Source: Candidatus Woesearchaeota archaeon (GTDB lineage Archaea; Nanobdellota; Nanobdellia; Woesearchaeales; JABIAG01). Taken from it: a stretch of 14,721 nt of DNA. The position numbers and the translations under genes were made by a program. The notes below the pieces were generated by a model. It did no database searches. It saw only the letters and a program-made list of their open reading frames with translations, and was not told the DNA's origin. The stretch's first letter is position 1; each line of letters starts with the position of its first letter. Location of the stretch: positions 1-14,721 of the forward strand of contig JAHWHN010000024.1 in assembly GCA_019323235.1 (NCBI GenBank). The letters are read 5' to 3'. Shown here one piece after another: positions 1-6,871 of the stretch.

Positions 1-2
1 AG

Positions 3-479
3 TTTGTTCTATCATTACTACACAAACCAAAAGTATTATTCTTAGATGAACCAACAATAGGATTAGATGTAGTGGTAAAGAAAAATATTAGAGAGTTAAT
101 TAAAAAAATAAACAAAGAAGAGAAAGTAACAGTAATTTTAACATCTCATGATATGGGTGATGTAGAAACTATTTGTAAAAGAGCAATTATAATTAATCAT
201 GGTAAAATAATATATGATGGAAATATTTCAGACATTAAAAAGAAATACATGAAGAAAAAGATTATCAAAATGGTTTCAGATACACCAGTTAAAGAAATAT
301 CTCAAGATGGGGTAGATGTATTAAAGAAAACTAAATTTTCATTGGATATAGAAGTTGATACCACAAAAACTACAATGAAGAAGATAATTGATTTATTAGC
401 AAAAAATAATGATATTAACGATTTAACAATTGAAGAAGAACCAATTGAAGAAATAATTGAAACAATATTCAAACAATGA
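3..479 (+). CDS. ABC exporter ATP-binding subunit, C-terminal part (5' end beyond left edge)
   Basis: The frame is already open at the left edge; an in-frame start at 72 would cut off the catalytic core and is not the real start. The visible 158 residues begin with the end of the ABC signature helix. They continue into Walker B (LFLDEPTIGLD, residues 12-22, coded at 36-68) and then the H-loop (TSHDMGDVE, His in 'SHD'). Walker A, the Q-loop and LSGGQ lie outside the window. The wording 'LDEPTIGLDVV' and the tail '..TIEEEPIEEIIETIF' are typical of the COG4586 family, ATPases of uncharacterised ABC-2 exporters. It hydrolyses ATP at the cytoplasmic face to drive the two permeases encoded next. 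Its stop overlaps the next start (ATGA, 476-479), which implies translational coupling. The substrate cannot be read from the sequence. Confidence 0.93.
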   Translation, partial: FVLSLLHKPKVLFLDEPTIGLDVVVKKNIRELIKKINKEEKVTVILTSHDMGDVETICKRAIIINHGKIIYDGNISDIKKKYMKKKIIKMVSDTPVKEISQDGVDVLKKTKFSLDIEVDTTKTTMKKIIDLLAKNNDINDLTIEEEPIEEIIETIFKQ

Positions 480-1264
480 CTTTTATAAAATATTATGAAA
501 TGGCGAAAATCAACTTCATAAATAGTTTTGTTTATACTTTTGATATTTTGTCAGGTTCTGTATTTGTAGGTTTAATTATTTTTATTTTCATAAACTTATG
601 GAAGGCAGTTTATGGAGATCAATTATTAATTGAAGGATTCACTATTTCAATGATGTTGTGGTATCTTGTCATGACAGAATCATTAGTAACATCTCAAGGA
701 AAAATAATCCAAGACATTGGTGTTGATGTAAGATCTGGAAACTTAGCTAACGTACTAAACAAACCTTACAATTACATATCATATAAGTTTTCAACACAAT
801 TAGGAAGTTCAATATTTAAATTTGGAATGACTTTCATAATGGCTTCAATAATTGTTTATATTTTTTTGGGTGGCATTAAAGTATCATTAATTTCAATACC
901 ATTAATTTTGTTAATAGTGCTATTATCAATGACACTTTATTTTTTAATAAGTGCCTTTTTAGGACTATTTGCATTTTGGCTTGAAGACACAGAAGCTCTT
1001 CATTTTGTATACCAAAAAGTGATTTTCACAATTGGTGGTATGTTAGTTCCTTTAGAAATATTTCCAGCTTGGTTAGCTAAAATTTCAATAATCTTGCCTT
1101 TTTCATATATAGCATATCATCCAGCAAGATTATTTGTATTATTTGATTTTCCAACATTCATAAGAGTATTTTCAATGCTATTAATTTGGATTTTAGTAAT
1201 GACAATCTCAATAACTATCTTATATAAAATTGCAGTAAGGAAGGTGAGTGTAAATGGTGGTTAA
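476..1264 (+). CDS. ABC-2 type exporter permease (COG4587-like)
   Basis: The product is a 262-residue integral membrane protein with about six hydrophobic segments, near residues 18-40, 55-70, 112-132, 136-168, 180-200 and 230-252. A cytoplasmic loop between helices 2 and 3 contains 'VRSGNLANVLNKP' (residues 85-97). This matches the 'I..G.La..L.rP' coupling segment of the ABC2_membrane_6 (DUF990) families. The stretch 'PLEIFPAWLAKISIILPFSY' near residues 192-211 is another family hallmark. The gene starts inside the stop of the ATPase gene and has no Shine-Dalgarno motif of its own, so it probably relies on coupling. It overlaps the next permease by 11 bp. ATPase plus two different permeases is the usual COG4586/4587/3694 three-gene exporter. 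The transported molecule is unknown. Confidence 0.87.
   Translation: MTFIKYYEMAKINFINSFVYTFDILSGSVFVGLIIFIFINLWKAVYGDQLLIEGFTISMMLWYLVMTESLVTSQGKIIQDIGVDVRSGNLANVLNKPYNYISYKFSTQLGSSIFKFGMTFIMASIIVYIFLGGIKVSLISIPLILLIVLLSMTLYFLISAFLGLFAFWLEDTEALHFVYQKVIFTIGGMLVPLEIFPAWLAKISIILPFSYIAYHPARLFVLFDFPTFIRVFSMLLIWILVMTISITILYKIAVRKVSVNGG
1241..1247 (+). promoter_or_regulatory. Shine-Dalgarno site for second permease
   Basis: AAGGTGA lies 6 nt before the ATG at 1254, inside the end of the preceding permease gene. It supports that ATG as the start and is one of only three clear ribosome binding sites in the window, two of them at operon-internal genes. Confidence 0.7.
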
Positions 1265-2036
1265 ACATATTAAACTACATTTAGAATATATCAAAATTGC
1301 ATTAAGTACTGCAATGGAATATAGATTCAACTTTTTTTCTCAAGTCTTTGGGATGGTTTTGAATGATGCTGTTTGGGCAGTATTCTGGCTATTATTTTTT
1401 AGTAAATTCAAAACTGTTGGAGGATGGGATGTATTTGATATGTTAATGTTATATTCCATAATTACAATCTCTTTTGGTATCAGTGGATTCTTATTTGGAA
1501 ATAGAAATACTTTTGCATCAATGATTGCAGAGGGAAAGCTAGACTTTTATATGGTATTACCTAAAAACGTATTTTATCATCTATTGGTATCAAGAAACAG
1601 TTTTATGGCTTTTGGAGATATAATCTTTGGACTAATAATATCATTTTTCGTATTATCACTTGATAAAATACCTTTATTTATACTATTATGTATATTAAGT
1701 ACAATAATATTTACAACTTATGCTACAATAATGAACAGTCTAGCATTTTGGTTTGGAAATACTCAAGAGTCAAGTAGACATTTAGTAATGGGAACTTTAT
1801 CATTATCATCTTATCCATTCCCAATATTTAAAGGATTTTCAAAATTTTTACTATTAACAGTATTACCAGCAGGATTTATGTCTGGAATTCCAGTAGAAAT
1901 TTTAAAAGAATTCAATTTAGTGTGGTTTTTATCAACTTTAGGATTTAGTGTATTAATATTACTATTGGCAATATTTGTATTTTACAAAGGATTAAAAAGA
2001 TACGAGTCTGGTAACAACTTAAACGTAAGAATGTAA
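1254..2036 (+). CDS. ABC-2 type exporter permease (COG3694-like)
   Basis: The product is a 260-residue membrane protein with about six hydrophobic stretches, near residues 28-50, 62-82, 118-136, 138-160, 195-213 and 222-244. The loop 'IAEGKLDFYMVLPKN' (residues 91-105) fits the conserved 'I..G.LD.yL..P' coupling motif. 'GDIIFGL' (121-127) and 'LPAGFMSGIPVEIL' (204-217) are further hallmarks of COG3694 permeases. It is the last gene of the exporter operon, overlapping its partner by 11 bp and preceded by a ribosome binding site at 1241. It probably forms a heterodimeric channel with the upstream permease, energised by the truncated ATPase. The next gene has its own promoter, so the exporter unit likely ends here. 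Confidence 0.88.
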   Translation: MVVKHIKLHLEYIKIALSTAMEYRFNFFSQVFGMVLNDAVWAVFWLLFFSKFKTVGGWDVFDMLMLYSIITISFGISGFLFGNRNTFASMIAEGKLDFYMVLPKNVFYHLLVSRNSFMAFGDIIFGLIISFFVLSLDKIPLFILLCILSTIIFTTYATIMNSLAFWFGNTQESSRHLVMGTLSLSSYPFPIFKGFSKFLLLTVLPAGFMSGIPVEILKEFNLVWFLSTLGFSVLILLLAIFVFYKGLKRYESGNNLNVRM

Positions 2037-2045
2037 CTAGTAAAG

Positions 2046-2053
2046 TTTATATA
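2046..2053 (+). promoter_or_regulatory. TATA box of the phosphotransferase gene (leaderless)
   Basis: TTTATATA starts 30 bp before the ATG at 2076. Archaeal TATA boxes centre about 26-27 bp upstream of the transcription start, so transcription is predicted to begin at or within a nucleotide or two of the ATG. No Shine-Dalgarno motif is present. Confidence 0.7.
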
Positions 2054-2075
2054 TTCATTCCATACTAAATCAAGT

Positions 2076-2966
2076 ATGCCCTTATCTCAAATCAATAAAG
2101 ATCTAGAAAAGTACTTTAAGCAAAAATTTACTTTAGAGTTAATAGATATTCCTTCTATGAATGATGTTTACTTAGTTAAATGTAATCATAAGAAATATGC
2201 TCTAAAATTATATTATGATGAAGGTAAAGGTTTTTTCTTATCAAAAGATTCTTTCAAAGAAAGTTATGATAATGAATTACTTGCTTATACAAAATTTAAT
2301 ATGAATGAATTAGGAAAAGTATATTTACATAAAAAAAGAAAGAATTATGCTTTCATATTAAGAGACTTCAAAGAAGGAACTCAATTAAAAAATTACAAAT
2401 CTTTTAAATTATACAAAAAGGCAGTAGATTTAATGTTAAAATTACATGAAGTAAGATTAAAATGTAATTGTTCAAAATTAAAAAGATCATATGAAGTAAG
2501 AATAAATGAACAATTAAAAAGAATTGAAGCTTACCTTCCTGAGAAATATAAAAAAGAAGAACTCATAAATAAGATTAAAACTATTAAAAAACAATTTCCA
2601 AAAACTTGTGATGTTAAAAATAGCCTATTACATGGAGATTATGTAGATAGGAACATTTTGGTAGACAAGGAAAATATTTGTTTAGTAGACTTTGAAAATT
2701 CAAGAATTGGACCTGTTGAAGAAGACTTGGCTTTCTTTCTAACTAGTATCAATTTAAGCCAAGAAAAAAAGCAGGAACTATTAAATTATTACATAAAAAA
2801 ATCAAATTATTTCAAAAAAGAAAGATATAATCTAGTATTATTACTGGCTAAAATACGATTTTTTGGCATGTTTTTAAAGCTAAATCAACTTAATCTAAAT
2901 AAATATGATTCTAAAATAAAAAAAGATATCAAGGAAATAAAAAGATTATATAATTTAGTAAAATAA
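2076..2966 (+). CDS. APH/choline-kinase-fold phosphotransferase
   Basis: The product is a 296-residue soluble protein with the aminoglycoside/choline kinase fold. The N-lobe has the ATP-binding lysine in 'YALKLYY' (Lys44) and a helix glutamate in 'NELLAY' (Glu67). The C-lobe carries the catalytic loop 'HGDYVDRN' (Asp188, Asn193) and the Mg-binding 'VDFENSRIGPVEEDLAF' (Asp205). These residues are intact, so it should be an active ATP-dependent kinase. The family includes kinases for choline, sugars, homoserine and antibiotics, and the substrate cannot be decided here. It follows the exporter operon by 39 bp but has its own TATA box, so a functional link to the exporter is not required. It is very lysine-rich, in keeping with the AT-rich base composition. 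Confidence 0.85.
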   Translation: MPLSQINKDLEKYFKQKFTLELIDIPSMNDVYLVKCNHKKYALKLYYDEGKGFFLSKDSFKESYDNELLAYTKFNMNELGKVYLHKKRKNYAFILRDFKEGTQLKNYKSFKLYKKAVDLMLKLHEVRLKCNCSKLKRSYEVRINEQLKRIEAYLPEKYKKEELINKIKTIKKQFPKTCDVKNSLLHGDYVDRNILVDKENICLVDFENSRIGPVEEDLAFFLTSINLSQEKKQELLNYYIKKSNYFKKERYNLVLLLAKIRFFGMFLKLNQLNLNKYDSKIKKDIKEIKRLYNLVK

Positions 2967-2984
2967 TCAATTAGTTCAATTATC

Positions 2985-2992
2985 TTTATAAT
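2985..2992 (+). promoter_or_regulatory. TATA box of the gene at 3015 (leaderless)
   Basis: TTTATAAT starts 30 bp before the ATG at 3015, the same spacing as at the neighbouring genes. There is no ribosome binding site between box and start. Confidence 0.62.
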
Positions 2993-3014
2993 ATTTCTAA
3001 CATTATCTAATTAA

Positions 3015-4199
3015 ATGGCTGAAGATTACAAAGAACATATTCTGAAAGAAGAACATCTTTATAGATTAAAAAGAAATTTTCCCAATCACAATTTAGATAT
3101 AATTACATTCTACAAAGACAAAACTATCAAAGTAAAATTAACTGAAAAAGAAACAGAACCAGAACCAAATAGAAATGAACAAAGAGAAGAATATATGAAA
3201 TATTTCTGGGGAAATTCTTCAATAGATGTTAAAAAAATATCTGAAGCTTTTAATTTAGGGTTAATTTCTGATGATGAATATTATTATTCTCCTGCTGTTG
3301 ATAGTGATTGGTGTTTATTTCTTGGTTATCATGATGAAAAAGGACTTAGTCAATGGGATTATGATAATATGGAAGATGAACATCTAAGGCAAAATCCACA
3401 CTTAATAAAAACAGAAGCAGAGTTAGAGGATTTATTTTATTATCACGGTGATGAAACTTTAAATCAAGTTTACGAATTTCTAAGAGAAGAACATCCTGAG
3501 TTTTTCGAACAAAATTCTTATTTAGAAGAACAAAAAAAAGGTTTAGAAGAAGAAAGGGAAGGTATGAGAGATATTTTAGCACAACTTTTTGGTATTAGGC
3601 CAGAAAATGTTAGTGATGAAGCAATAAGAGACTTAGAGCTTAGTTCATATACTCATCCTGCAAATGCATATTTAGAATATGATGAATTAATGGAATTAGA
3701 AGAATATAAAAAATTAAAAAAAATGTCTCATTTAGAAAGAATTGCTTATTTTTGGGATAAAGTACCTCCAAATGTAACCTTAATGGGTCTATCTAGATTG
3801 GGATTATGTAGATTTTCAAATTTCCCACAAGATTTCAATGAAGAAGATAAAAAAGAATATGCTGGACATATAATTACTATAAATTCTAGAAAATATAATA
3901 AAAAACCAGGCCAAGTAGCTAAATATGTAAGAGAACATCTAGAAAGAAACATTATGTCAGACAAAATAGCTAGTTTATTACTGGATAAAGAGCAGTTTTC
4001 GGATGATTTTGTTGTAGATAAAGATAAAGACCCTTTAGAATATTGTTTAGCAGTAGAATCAGAACTTGCTTTTTATGAAGATCAATATAATCAATCTAGG
4101 CAAGAAAGACTACTAGAATTACTTGAAAAAATACCAAAAGCAGTATTTGAAACCTTCCCAGATGCTAAAATCAGAGGTTTTGAGGACTTCTTTGATTAA
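3015..4199 (+). CDS. Unrecognised acidic 394-residue cytoplasmic protein
   Basis: I do not recognise this family. The protein has no signal peptide and no membrane segment and is rich in Glu/Asp and aromatic residues. It has a basic-acidic N-terminus, a tyrosine cluster with 'DDEYYYSP' near residue 88, and a likely helical or coiled segment around residues 168-190 ('LEEQKKGLEEEREGMRDIL'). The C-terminal part looks mostly helical ('ESELAFYEDQYNQSRQERLLELLEKI'-like pattern, residues 345-371). No catalytic signature, zinc site or nucleotide-binding loop is evident. The start at 3015 is supported by the TATA box exactly 30 bp upstream. Codon use resembles its neighbours, so it does not look recently acquired. 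It stands just upstream of ribosomal protein L10e but with a separate promoter for that gene. Confidence 0.8.
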   Translation: MAEDYKEHILKEEHLYRLKRNFPNHNLDIITFYKDKTIKVKLTEKETEPEPNRNEQREEYMKYFWGNSSIDVKKISEAFNLGLISDDEYYYSPAVDSDWCLFLGYHDEKGLSQWDYDNMEDEHLRQNPHLIKTEAELEDLFYYHGDETLNQVYEFLREEHPEFFEQNSYLEEQKKGLEEEREGMRDILAQLFGIRPENVSDEAIRDLELSSYTHPANAYLEYDELMELEEYKKLKKMSHLERIAYFWDKVPPNVTLMGLSRLGLCRFSNFPQDFNEEDKKEYAGHIITINSRKYNKKPGQVAKYVREHLERNIMSDKIASLLLDKEQFSDDFVVDKDKDPLEYCLAVESELAFYEDQYNQSRQERLLELLEKIPKAVFETFPDAKIRGFEDFFD

Positions 4200-4228
4200 A
4201 TCTAATATTATTAAAGATAATGATAAAC

Positions 4229-4236
4229 TTTATAAA
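4229..4236 (+). promoter_or_regulatory. TATA box of the L10e gene (leaderless)
   Basis: TTTATAAA starts 31 bp before the ATG at 4260. This is a near-perfect archaeal TATA element, with predicted transcription start at the ATG. It shows that L10e is transcribed separately from the gene ending at 4199. Confidence 0.72.
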
Positions 4237-4259
4237 TAAACAATAAATTCACAGTATTT

Positions 4260-4799
4260 ATGGCTAAAATAAGAAGATTTTCAGCGTATAGGAACAAAGT
4301 AGGTCCTGCGTATACTAGAACATCAAGATATAGAGCTAAATCTTTCATTAGAATGAACAAAAACCCAAGAATTATCAAGTGGCATATGGGAGATATAAAG
4401 AAAGATTTTGAGTACAAATATACTGTTGTTTCTAAGGGAGATTTGCAAATTAGAGATTTAGCTATCGAATCTGGCAGAATGGTTTGTAATAGAGTTTTAG
4501 AGAAAGATTTAGGTAAGGATAACTATTATTTCCATCTAAGATTATATCCACATCACATTTTGAGAGAAAACGCTTTAGCAGCTGGTGCTGGTGCCGATAG
4601 ATTGTCTACTGGTATGAGTCACTGTTTTGGTAAAACTGTAGGTGTTGCAGCAAGAATCAAAAAAGGTCAAGCAATTGCTGAAGTAAGAGTTAACAAATCA
4701 GGTTTAGAACTTGGTAAAAAAGCAGCTTCTCTAATTAAAACAAAGCTTCCAGGAACTTATACAATTGTTCTTGAAAAAATAGAAAAAGCAGAAGCTTAA
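4260..4799 (+). CDS. rpl10e: 50S ribosomal protein L10e (uL16)
   Basis: This is archaeal/eukaryotic-type L10e, the uL16 homologue, a large-subunit protein near the peptidyl-transferase centre and A-site tRNA. The protein is 179 residues, the usual archaeal length. Recognisable segments are the basic N-terminus 'MAKIRRFSAYRNKVGPAYTR', 'LRLYPHHILREN' (residues 94-105), the loop 'AAGAGADRLSTGMSHCFGK' (107-125), and 'GVAARIKKGQAIAEVRV' (128-144), which corresponds to the conserved uL16 core. The gene is leaderless by its TATA spacing and stands alone between two unknown genes, not inside a ribosomal cluster. It is the strongest single indicator that the window is archaeal. Confidence 0.97.
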   Translation: MAKIRRFSAYRNKVGPAYTRTSRYRAKSFIRMNKNPRIIKWHMGDIKKDFEYKYTVVSKGDLQIRDLAIESGRMVCNRVLEKDLGKDNYYFHLRLYPHHILRENALAAGAGADRLSTGMSHCFGKTVGVAARIKKGQAIAEVRVNKSGLELGKKAASLIKTKLPGTYTIVLEKIEKAEA

Positions 4800-4832
4800 T
4801 TCTTTTATTATATTTTATTATTATTTTACTTT
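4800..4832 (+). terminator. Possible T-rich terminator after L10e
   Basis: A pyrimidine-strand T-rich stretch with several TTTT runs directly follows the L10e stop. Archaeal polymerase stops on oligo-T in the non-template strand. The runs here are short (four or five T), so this is a weak call. Confidence 0.35.
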
Positions 4833-4841
4833 CTAATAATC

Positions 4842-4851
4842 TTTTTAATAT
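4842..4851 (+). promoter_or_regulatory. TATA box of the gene at 4872 (leaderless)
   Basis: TTTTTAATAT begins 30 bp before the ATG at 4872. It is a less canonical box but has the same spacing as the others in the window. Confidence 0.55.
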
Positions 4852-4871
4852 CTATTCGATTACTTTTCGAA

Positions 4872-5354
4872 ATGTCCGAAGTGGAACCATTGAAACCAAT
4901 TGTTTATTATCATAAACCCTTAGAATGTAATAGTTTTGCAGTTTATAGGGGTCTTAATGAAAAACAGTTTTTCTTGAGATTTATTAAATCAGGTATCTTT
5001 AATCCTTCAAAACAATTAAAATTTTATTTTTTCAGAGAGGTTTGGAGTGGTGCATCTGGAGAAGAATTTCAAAGATTAAACTTGAGTCAAAAAAAGCGTA
5101 GTTTTGACTATTTTTATGATTTAATAACTATTGGTAGTTGTAGAATTTATGATGAAGAAACAAGAAAACGTCATAATCATAAAAGAACAGTTATTAGCAT
5201 AAATTTTAATGATGATTATTCTGATAAAGGAGATTTAGTTAAAAAAATATTAGATGAACATGACCCATATGGAATCATAAATTTAAAATATGTATGTATA
5301 GATACTTTCATAAGACAATATCAAGGACGTCCACCTTTTGATTATGATGATTAA
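4872..5354 (+). CDS. Unrecognised 160-residue cytoplasmic protein
   Basis: I do not recognise this protein. It lacks a signal peptide and membrane segments. The composition is mixed, rich in Phe/Tyr and Arg/Lys in the first two thirds ('EKQFFLRFIKSGIF', residues 30-43; 'KRSFDYFYDLITIG', 75-88). It ends in an acidic, proline-containing tail 'RPPFDYDD'. A histidine/arginine cluster ('RKRHNHKR', residues 98-105) is visible but matches no motif I can name. The start is supported by a TATA-like box 30 bp upstream. Its stop codon overlaps the convergent Nog1 stop: the four bases TTAA at 5351-5354 supply both TAA codons. A role cannot be inferred from the neighbours. Confidence 0.72.
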   Translation: MSEVEPLKPIVYYHKPLECNSFAVYRGLNEKQFFLRFIKSGIFNPSKQLKFYFFREVWSGASGEEFQRLNLSQKKRSFDYFYDLITIGSCRIYDEETRKRHNHKRTVISINFNDDYSDKGDLVKKILDEHDPYGIINLKYVCIDTFIRQYQGRPPFDYDD

Positions 5355-6331
5355 TCTTCTTCAGACTCTTTAACTTTTGACTTAGCTTTTTCTCTTTCTT
5401 TAGAATCATAATCAATAGTCTTATTAAATAAATCTTTTAATTCATCAAAAGTTAAAGGATTGAACTTATTTAATTCTTCAGAATAATCTTTACAAATATC
5501 TCTTTTACTTATATAAGCGTAAACTTTCTTTTTATACTTTTTAACTCTTTTATATAATTTAATTTGTTCTTCAATAGTATAATGTTCAGTTGGATCAAAA
5601 ACATAAACTAAGAAATCTGCTAATTCTTCCATTGCAAGATAAGCAATATACTCAATAGTATTCATCTTATCTAATCTATTTAAAGTACCTGGAGTGTCTA
5701 ATAATTGTAATCTTTTACCCTTATTAACATAGTAAGAAACATTAATTCCTTTTGTAGTAAAGGCATAAGGCTGTATGTCTGCTTTACTTCCAGTTAGTTT
5801 GAATAATAAAGTAGTCTTACCAACATTTGGGAATCCAACTAGGGATACAGTCTTCATACCTGTTTTAATAATAGGAAATTCTTTAATTACTCTTCTTGAC
5901 TCTTCCAATAATTCTAATTCTTTTCTAATTTGTTTAACACAAGAATTAACTCTTCCATAAAACTGAATTCTAAATTGATTTAATCTCTTTTTATCTTCAG
6001 AATCTTTATGATAAGCGATTTTTTTAATATAAAATCTATGAAACTCAGCAATCTTATTAGTACACCATACTAAACTTCCTAGTGCTTTTTTAATTGAAGG
6101 ATAATCAAGTGTAGCTTTGAATAATTTATTATAGAATGGGTCTAAATCATCAATATTTGGGTATTTCAACAATATACGCTTTAGAGAAGTATCTAATGAT
6201 TCCTTAACAGCATCAAATTTTTTCATGATTTGACGTTTATGTTGTTTATTAGTTACTTTAGTAGCTTTTCTGAATGCTAATTCAGTATAAAAGTTATATT
6301 TCTCTATTTTTGGTATGTCAGCAAAAGCCAT
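5351..6331 (-). CDS. Nog1-family GTPase (ribosome-associated, Obg-related)
   Basis: The 326-residue protein has the length and layout of archaeal Nog1. A helical N-terminal domain (about residues 1-155, with 'ADIPKIEKYNFYTELAFRKA') precedes a G domain. Walker A/G1 is 'GFPNVGKT' (166-173). G2 lies in 'AFTTKG' (190-195), the typical Obg-superfamily switch I. G3 is 'DTPG' (212-215), followed by 'FDPTEHY' (245-251). G4 reads 'SKRD' (275-278) where NKxD is usual, an N-to-S change worth noting. The C-terminus is a short charged tail. Eukaryotic Nog1 acts in 60S subunit assembly, and a large-subunit role here is an inference from the family. It is leaderless by its TATA box and convergent with the gene ending at 5354, sharing four bases. 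Confidence 0.92.
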   Translation of the reverse strand: MAFADIPKIEKYNFYTELAFRKATKVTNKQHKRQIMKKFDAVKESLDTSLKRILLKYPNIDDLDPFYNKLFKATLDYPSIKKALGSLVWCTNKIAEFHRFYIKKIAYHKDSEDKKRLNQFRIQFYGRVNSCVKQIRKELELLEESRRVIKEFPIIKTGMKTVSLVGFPNVGKTTLLFKLTGSKADIQPYAFTTKGINVSYYVNKGKRLQLLDTPGTLNRLDKMNTIEYIAYLAMEELADFLVYVFDPTEHYTIEEQIKLYKRVKKYKKKVYAYISKRDICKDYSEELNKFNPLTFDELKDLFNKTIDYDSKEREKAKSKVKESEED

Positions 6332-6353
6332 ATTTTAAAGAATACATGATTCA

Positions 6354-6361
6354 TTAATAAA
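6354..6361 (-). promoter_or_regulatory. TATA box of the Nog1 gene (leaderless)
   Basis: On the minus strand TTTATTAA begins 30 bp before the ATG at 6331. It lies in the 48-bp gap after the zinc-ribbon gene, so Nog1 has its own start even though the two genes are co-directional. Confidence 0.55.
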
Positions 6362-6379
6362 CCTTCCTAAAATTTAGAA

Positions 6380-6664
6380 TTATTCAGACTCTTCTTTAAG
6401 TCTTTTAACAGTTTCTTTGAAAGCTTCTACTTGTTTTTCAGTAATACCACCAAATTTATGATAGTTAATCTTAACACTTCTTAAGAAAGCATTTTTTTTA
6501 TAAAATTCCTCTGGAATATTAAACATTTTTTTTAACTTTGGATCATCAACTTTCTGTTCTAATTCAGTTTTTTGACAATCATAACAAGTTAGAAATTTAT
6601 TTCTCCAATCTGCTGGGACATAATTCCTTCTGCACCTATAACAAAGTTGCTTGTAATTAGCCAT
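6380..6664 (-). CDS. Small zinc-ribbon protein
   Basis: The 94-residue basic protein has an N-terminal four-cysteine zinc ribbon: Cys8-x2-Cys11 and Cys27-x2-Cys30, with aromatic residues around the knuckles ('YVPADWRNKFLTCYDC'). A helical C-terminal part (about 48-92) contains 'NIPEEFYKKNAFLRSVKINY' and 'GGITEKQVEAFKETVKRL'. The second half resembles a short helical element seen after zinc ribbons in diverse small proteins ('fL.si...y...g.lTekQ'), but I cannot assign a named family. It probably binds a nucleic acid or a ribosomal or transcription partner; that is inferred only from fold type and basic charge. It is co-directional with Nog1, 48 bp upstream of it, and divergent from the secreted-protein gene. 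Confidence 0.8.
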   Translation of the reverse strand: MANYKQLCYRCRRNYVPADWRNKFLTCYDCQKTELEQKVDDPKLKKMFNIPEEFYKKNAFLRSVKINYHKFGGITEKQVEAFKETVKRLKEESE

Positions 6665-6687
6665 ATTTTAAAATAAATAATTCATCC

Positions 6688-6695
6688 TTTATATA
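6688..6695 (-). promoter_or_regulatory. TATA box of the zinc-ribbon gene (leaderless)
   Basis: Minus-strand TATATAAA begins 31 bp before the ATG at 6664, giving a predicted transcription start at the ATG. Confidence 0.68.
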
Positions 6696-6712
6696 GTCTT
6701 GTATTTTTTATG

Positions 6713-6722
6713 CTAATATTAG
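6713..6722. other. Small perfect palindrome in the divergent intergenic region
   Basis: CTAATATTAG is a perfect 10-bp inverted repeat between the two divergent TATA boxes, followed by an A/T run containing eight or more T. It could be an operator half or chance in AT-rich DNA. The rest of 6697-6810 is AT-rich, with no small open frame or RNA-like structure that I can support. Confidence 0.2.
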
Positions 6723-6816
6723 AATTTTTTTTAATAATTAGTAAATTTAAAATTATAAGGTAATTCCATTAAATCCTCAATTTAATTGATAAAGCGAGCA
6801 TTTACTTATAGAAATA

Positions 6817-6824
6817 TTTATATA
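6817..6824 (+). promoter_or_regulatory. TATA box of the secreted repeat-protein gene
   Basis: TTTATATA is preceded by the purine-rich GAAATA, which could serve as a BRE. The predicted transcription start is near 6846, giving a leader of roughly 25 nt that contains a Shine-Dalgarno motif. Among the promoters identified here, only this one yields a leadered message. Confidence 0.68.
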
Positions 6825-6858
6825 GTAAAAACCCTGGAATTATTATAATTATTTAAAA

Positions 6859-6865
6859 AGAGGTG
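6859..6865 (+). promoter_or_regulatory. Shine-Dalgarno site deciding a TTG start
   Basis: AGAGGTG lies 6 nt before the TTG at 6872. An in-frame ATG exists at 6893, but it would be 27 nt from the motif and would drop the lysine-bearing n-region of the signal peptide, so TTG is preferred. Confidence 0.75.
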
Positions 6866-6871
6866 TTTTAA

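Noticed and set aside
72..74. In-frame start for the ABC ATPase at 72 (GTG-type)
   Set aside because: It would remove Walker B; the frame is open to the left edge and the upstream residues match the family.
3346..4417. Several minus-strand frames (3346-3582, 3746-3964, 4211-4417)
   Set aside because: They lie opposite well-supported plus-strand genes and show no start signals or recognisable protein features.
5775..5960. Plus-strand 61-codon frame within Nog1
   Set aside because: It is antisense to the G1 motif region of Nog1, which is clearly coding.
6665..6871. tRNA or small RNA gene in the largest intergenic region
   Set aside because: No cloverleaf, GC-rich stem or T-loop motif is seen; DPANN-type structured RNAs would stand out as GC-rich in this background.
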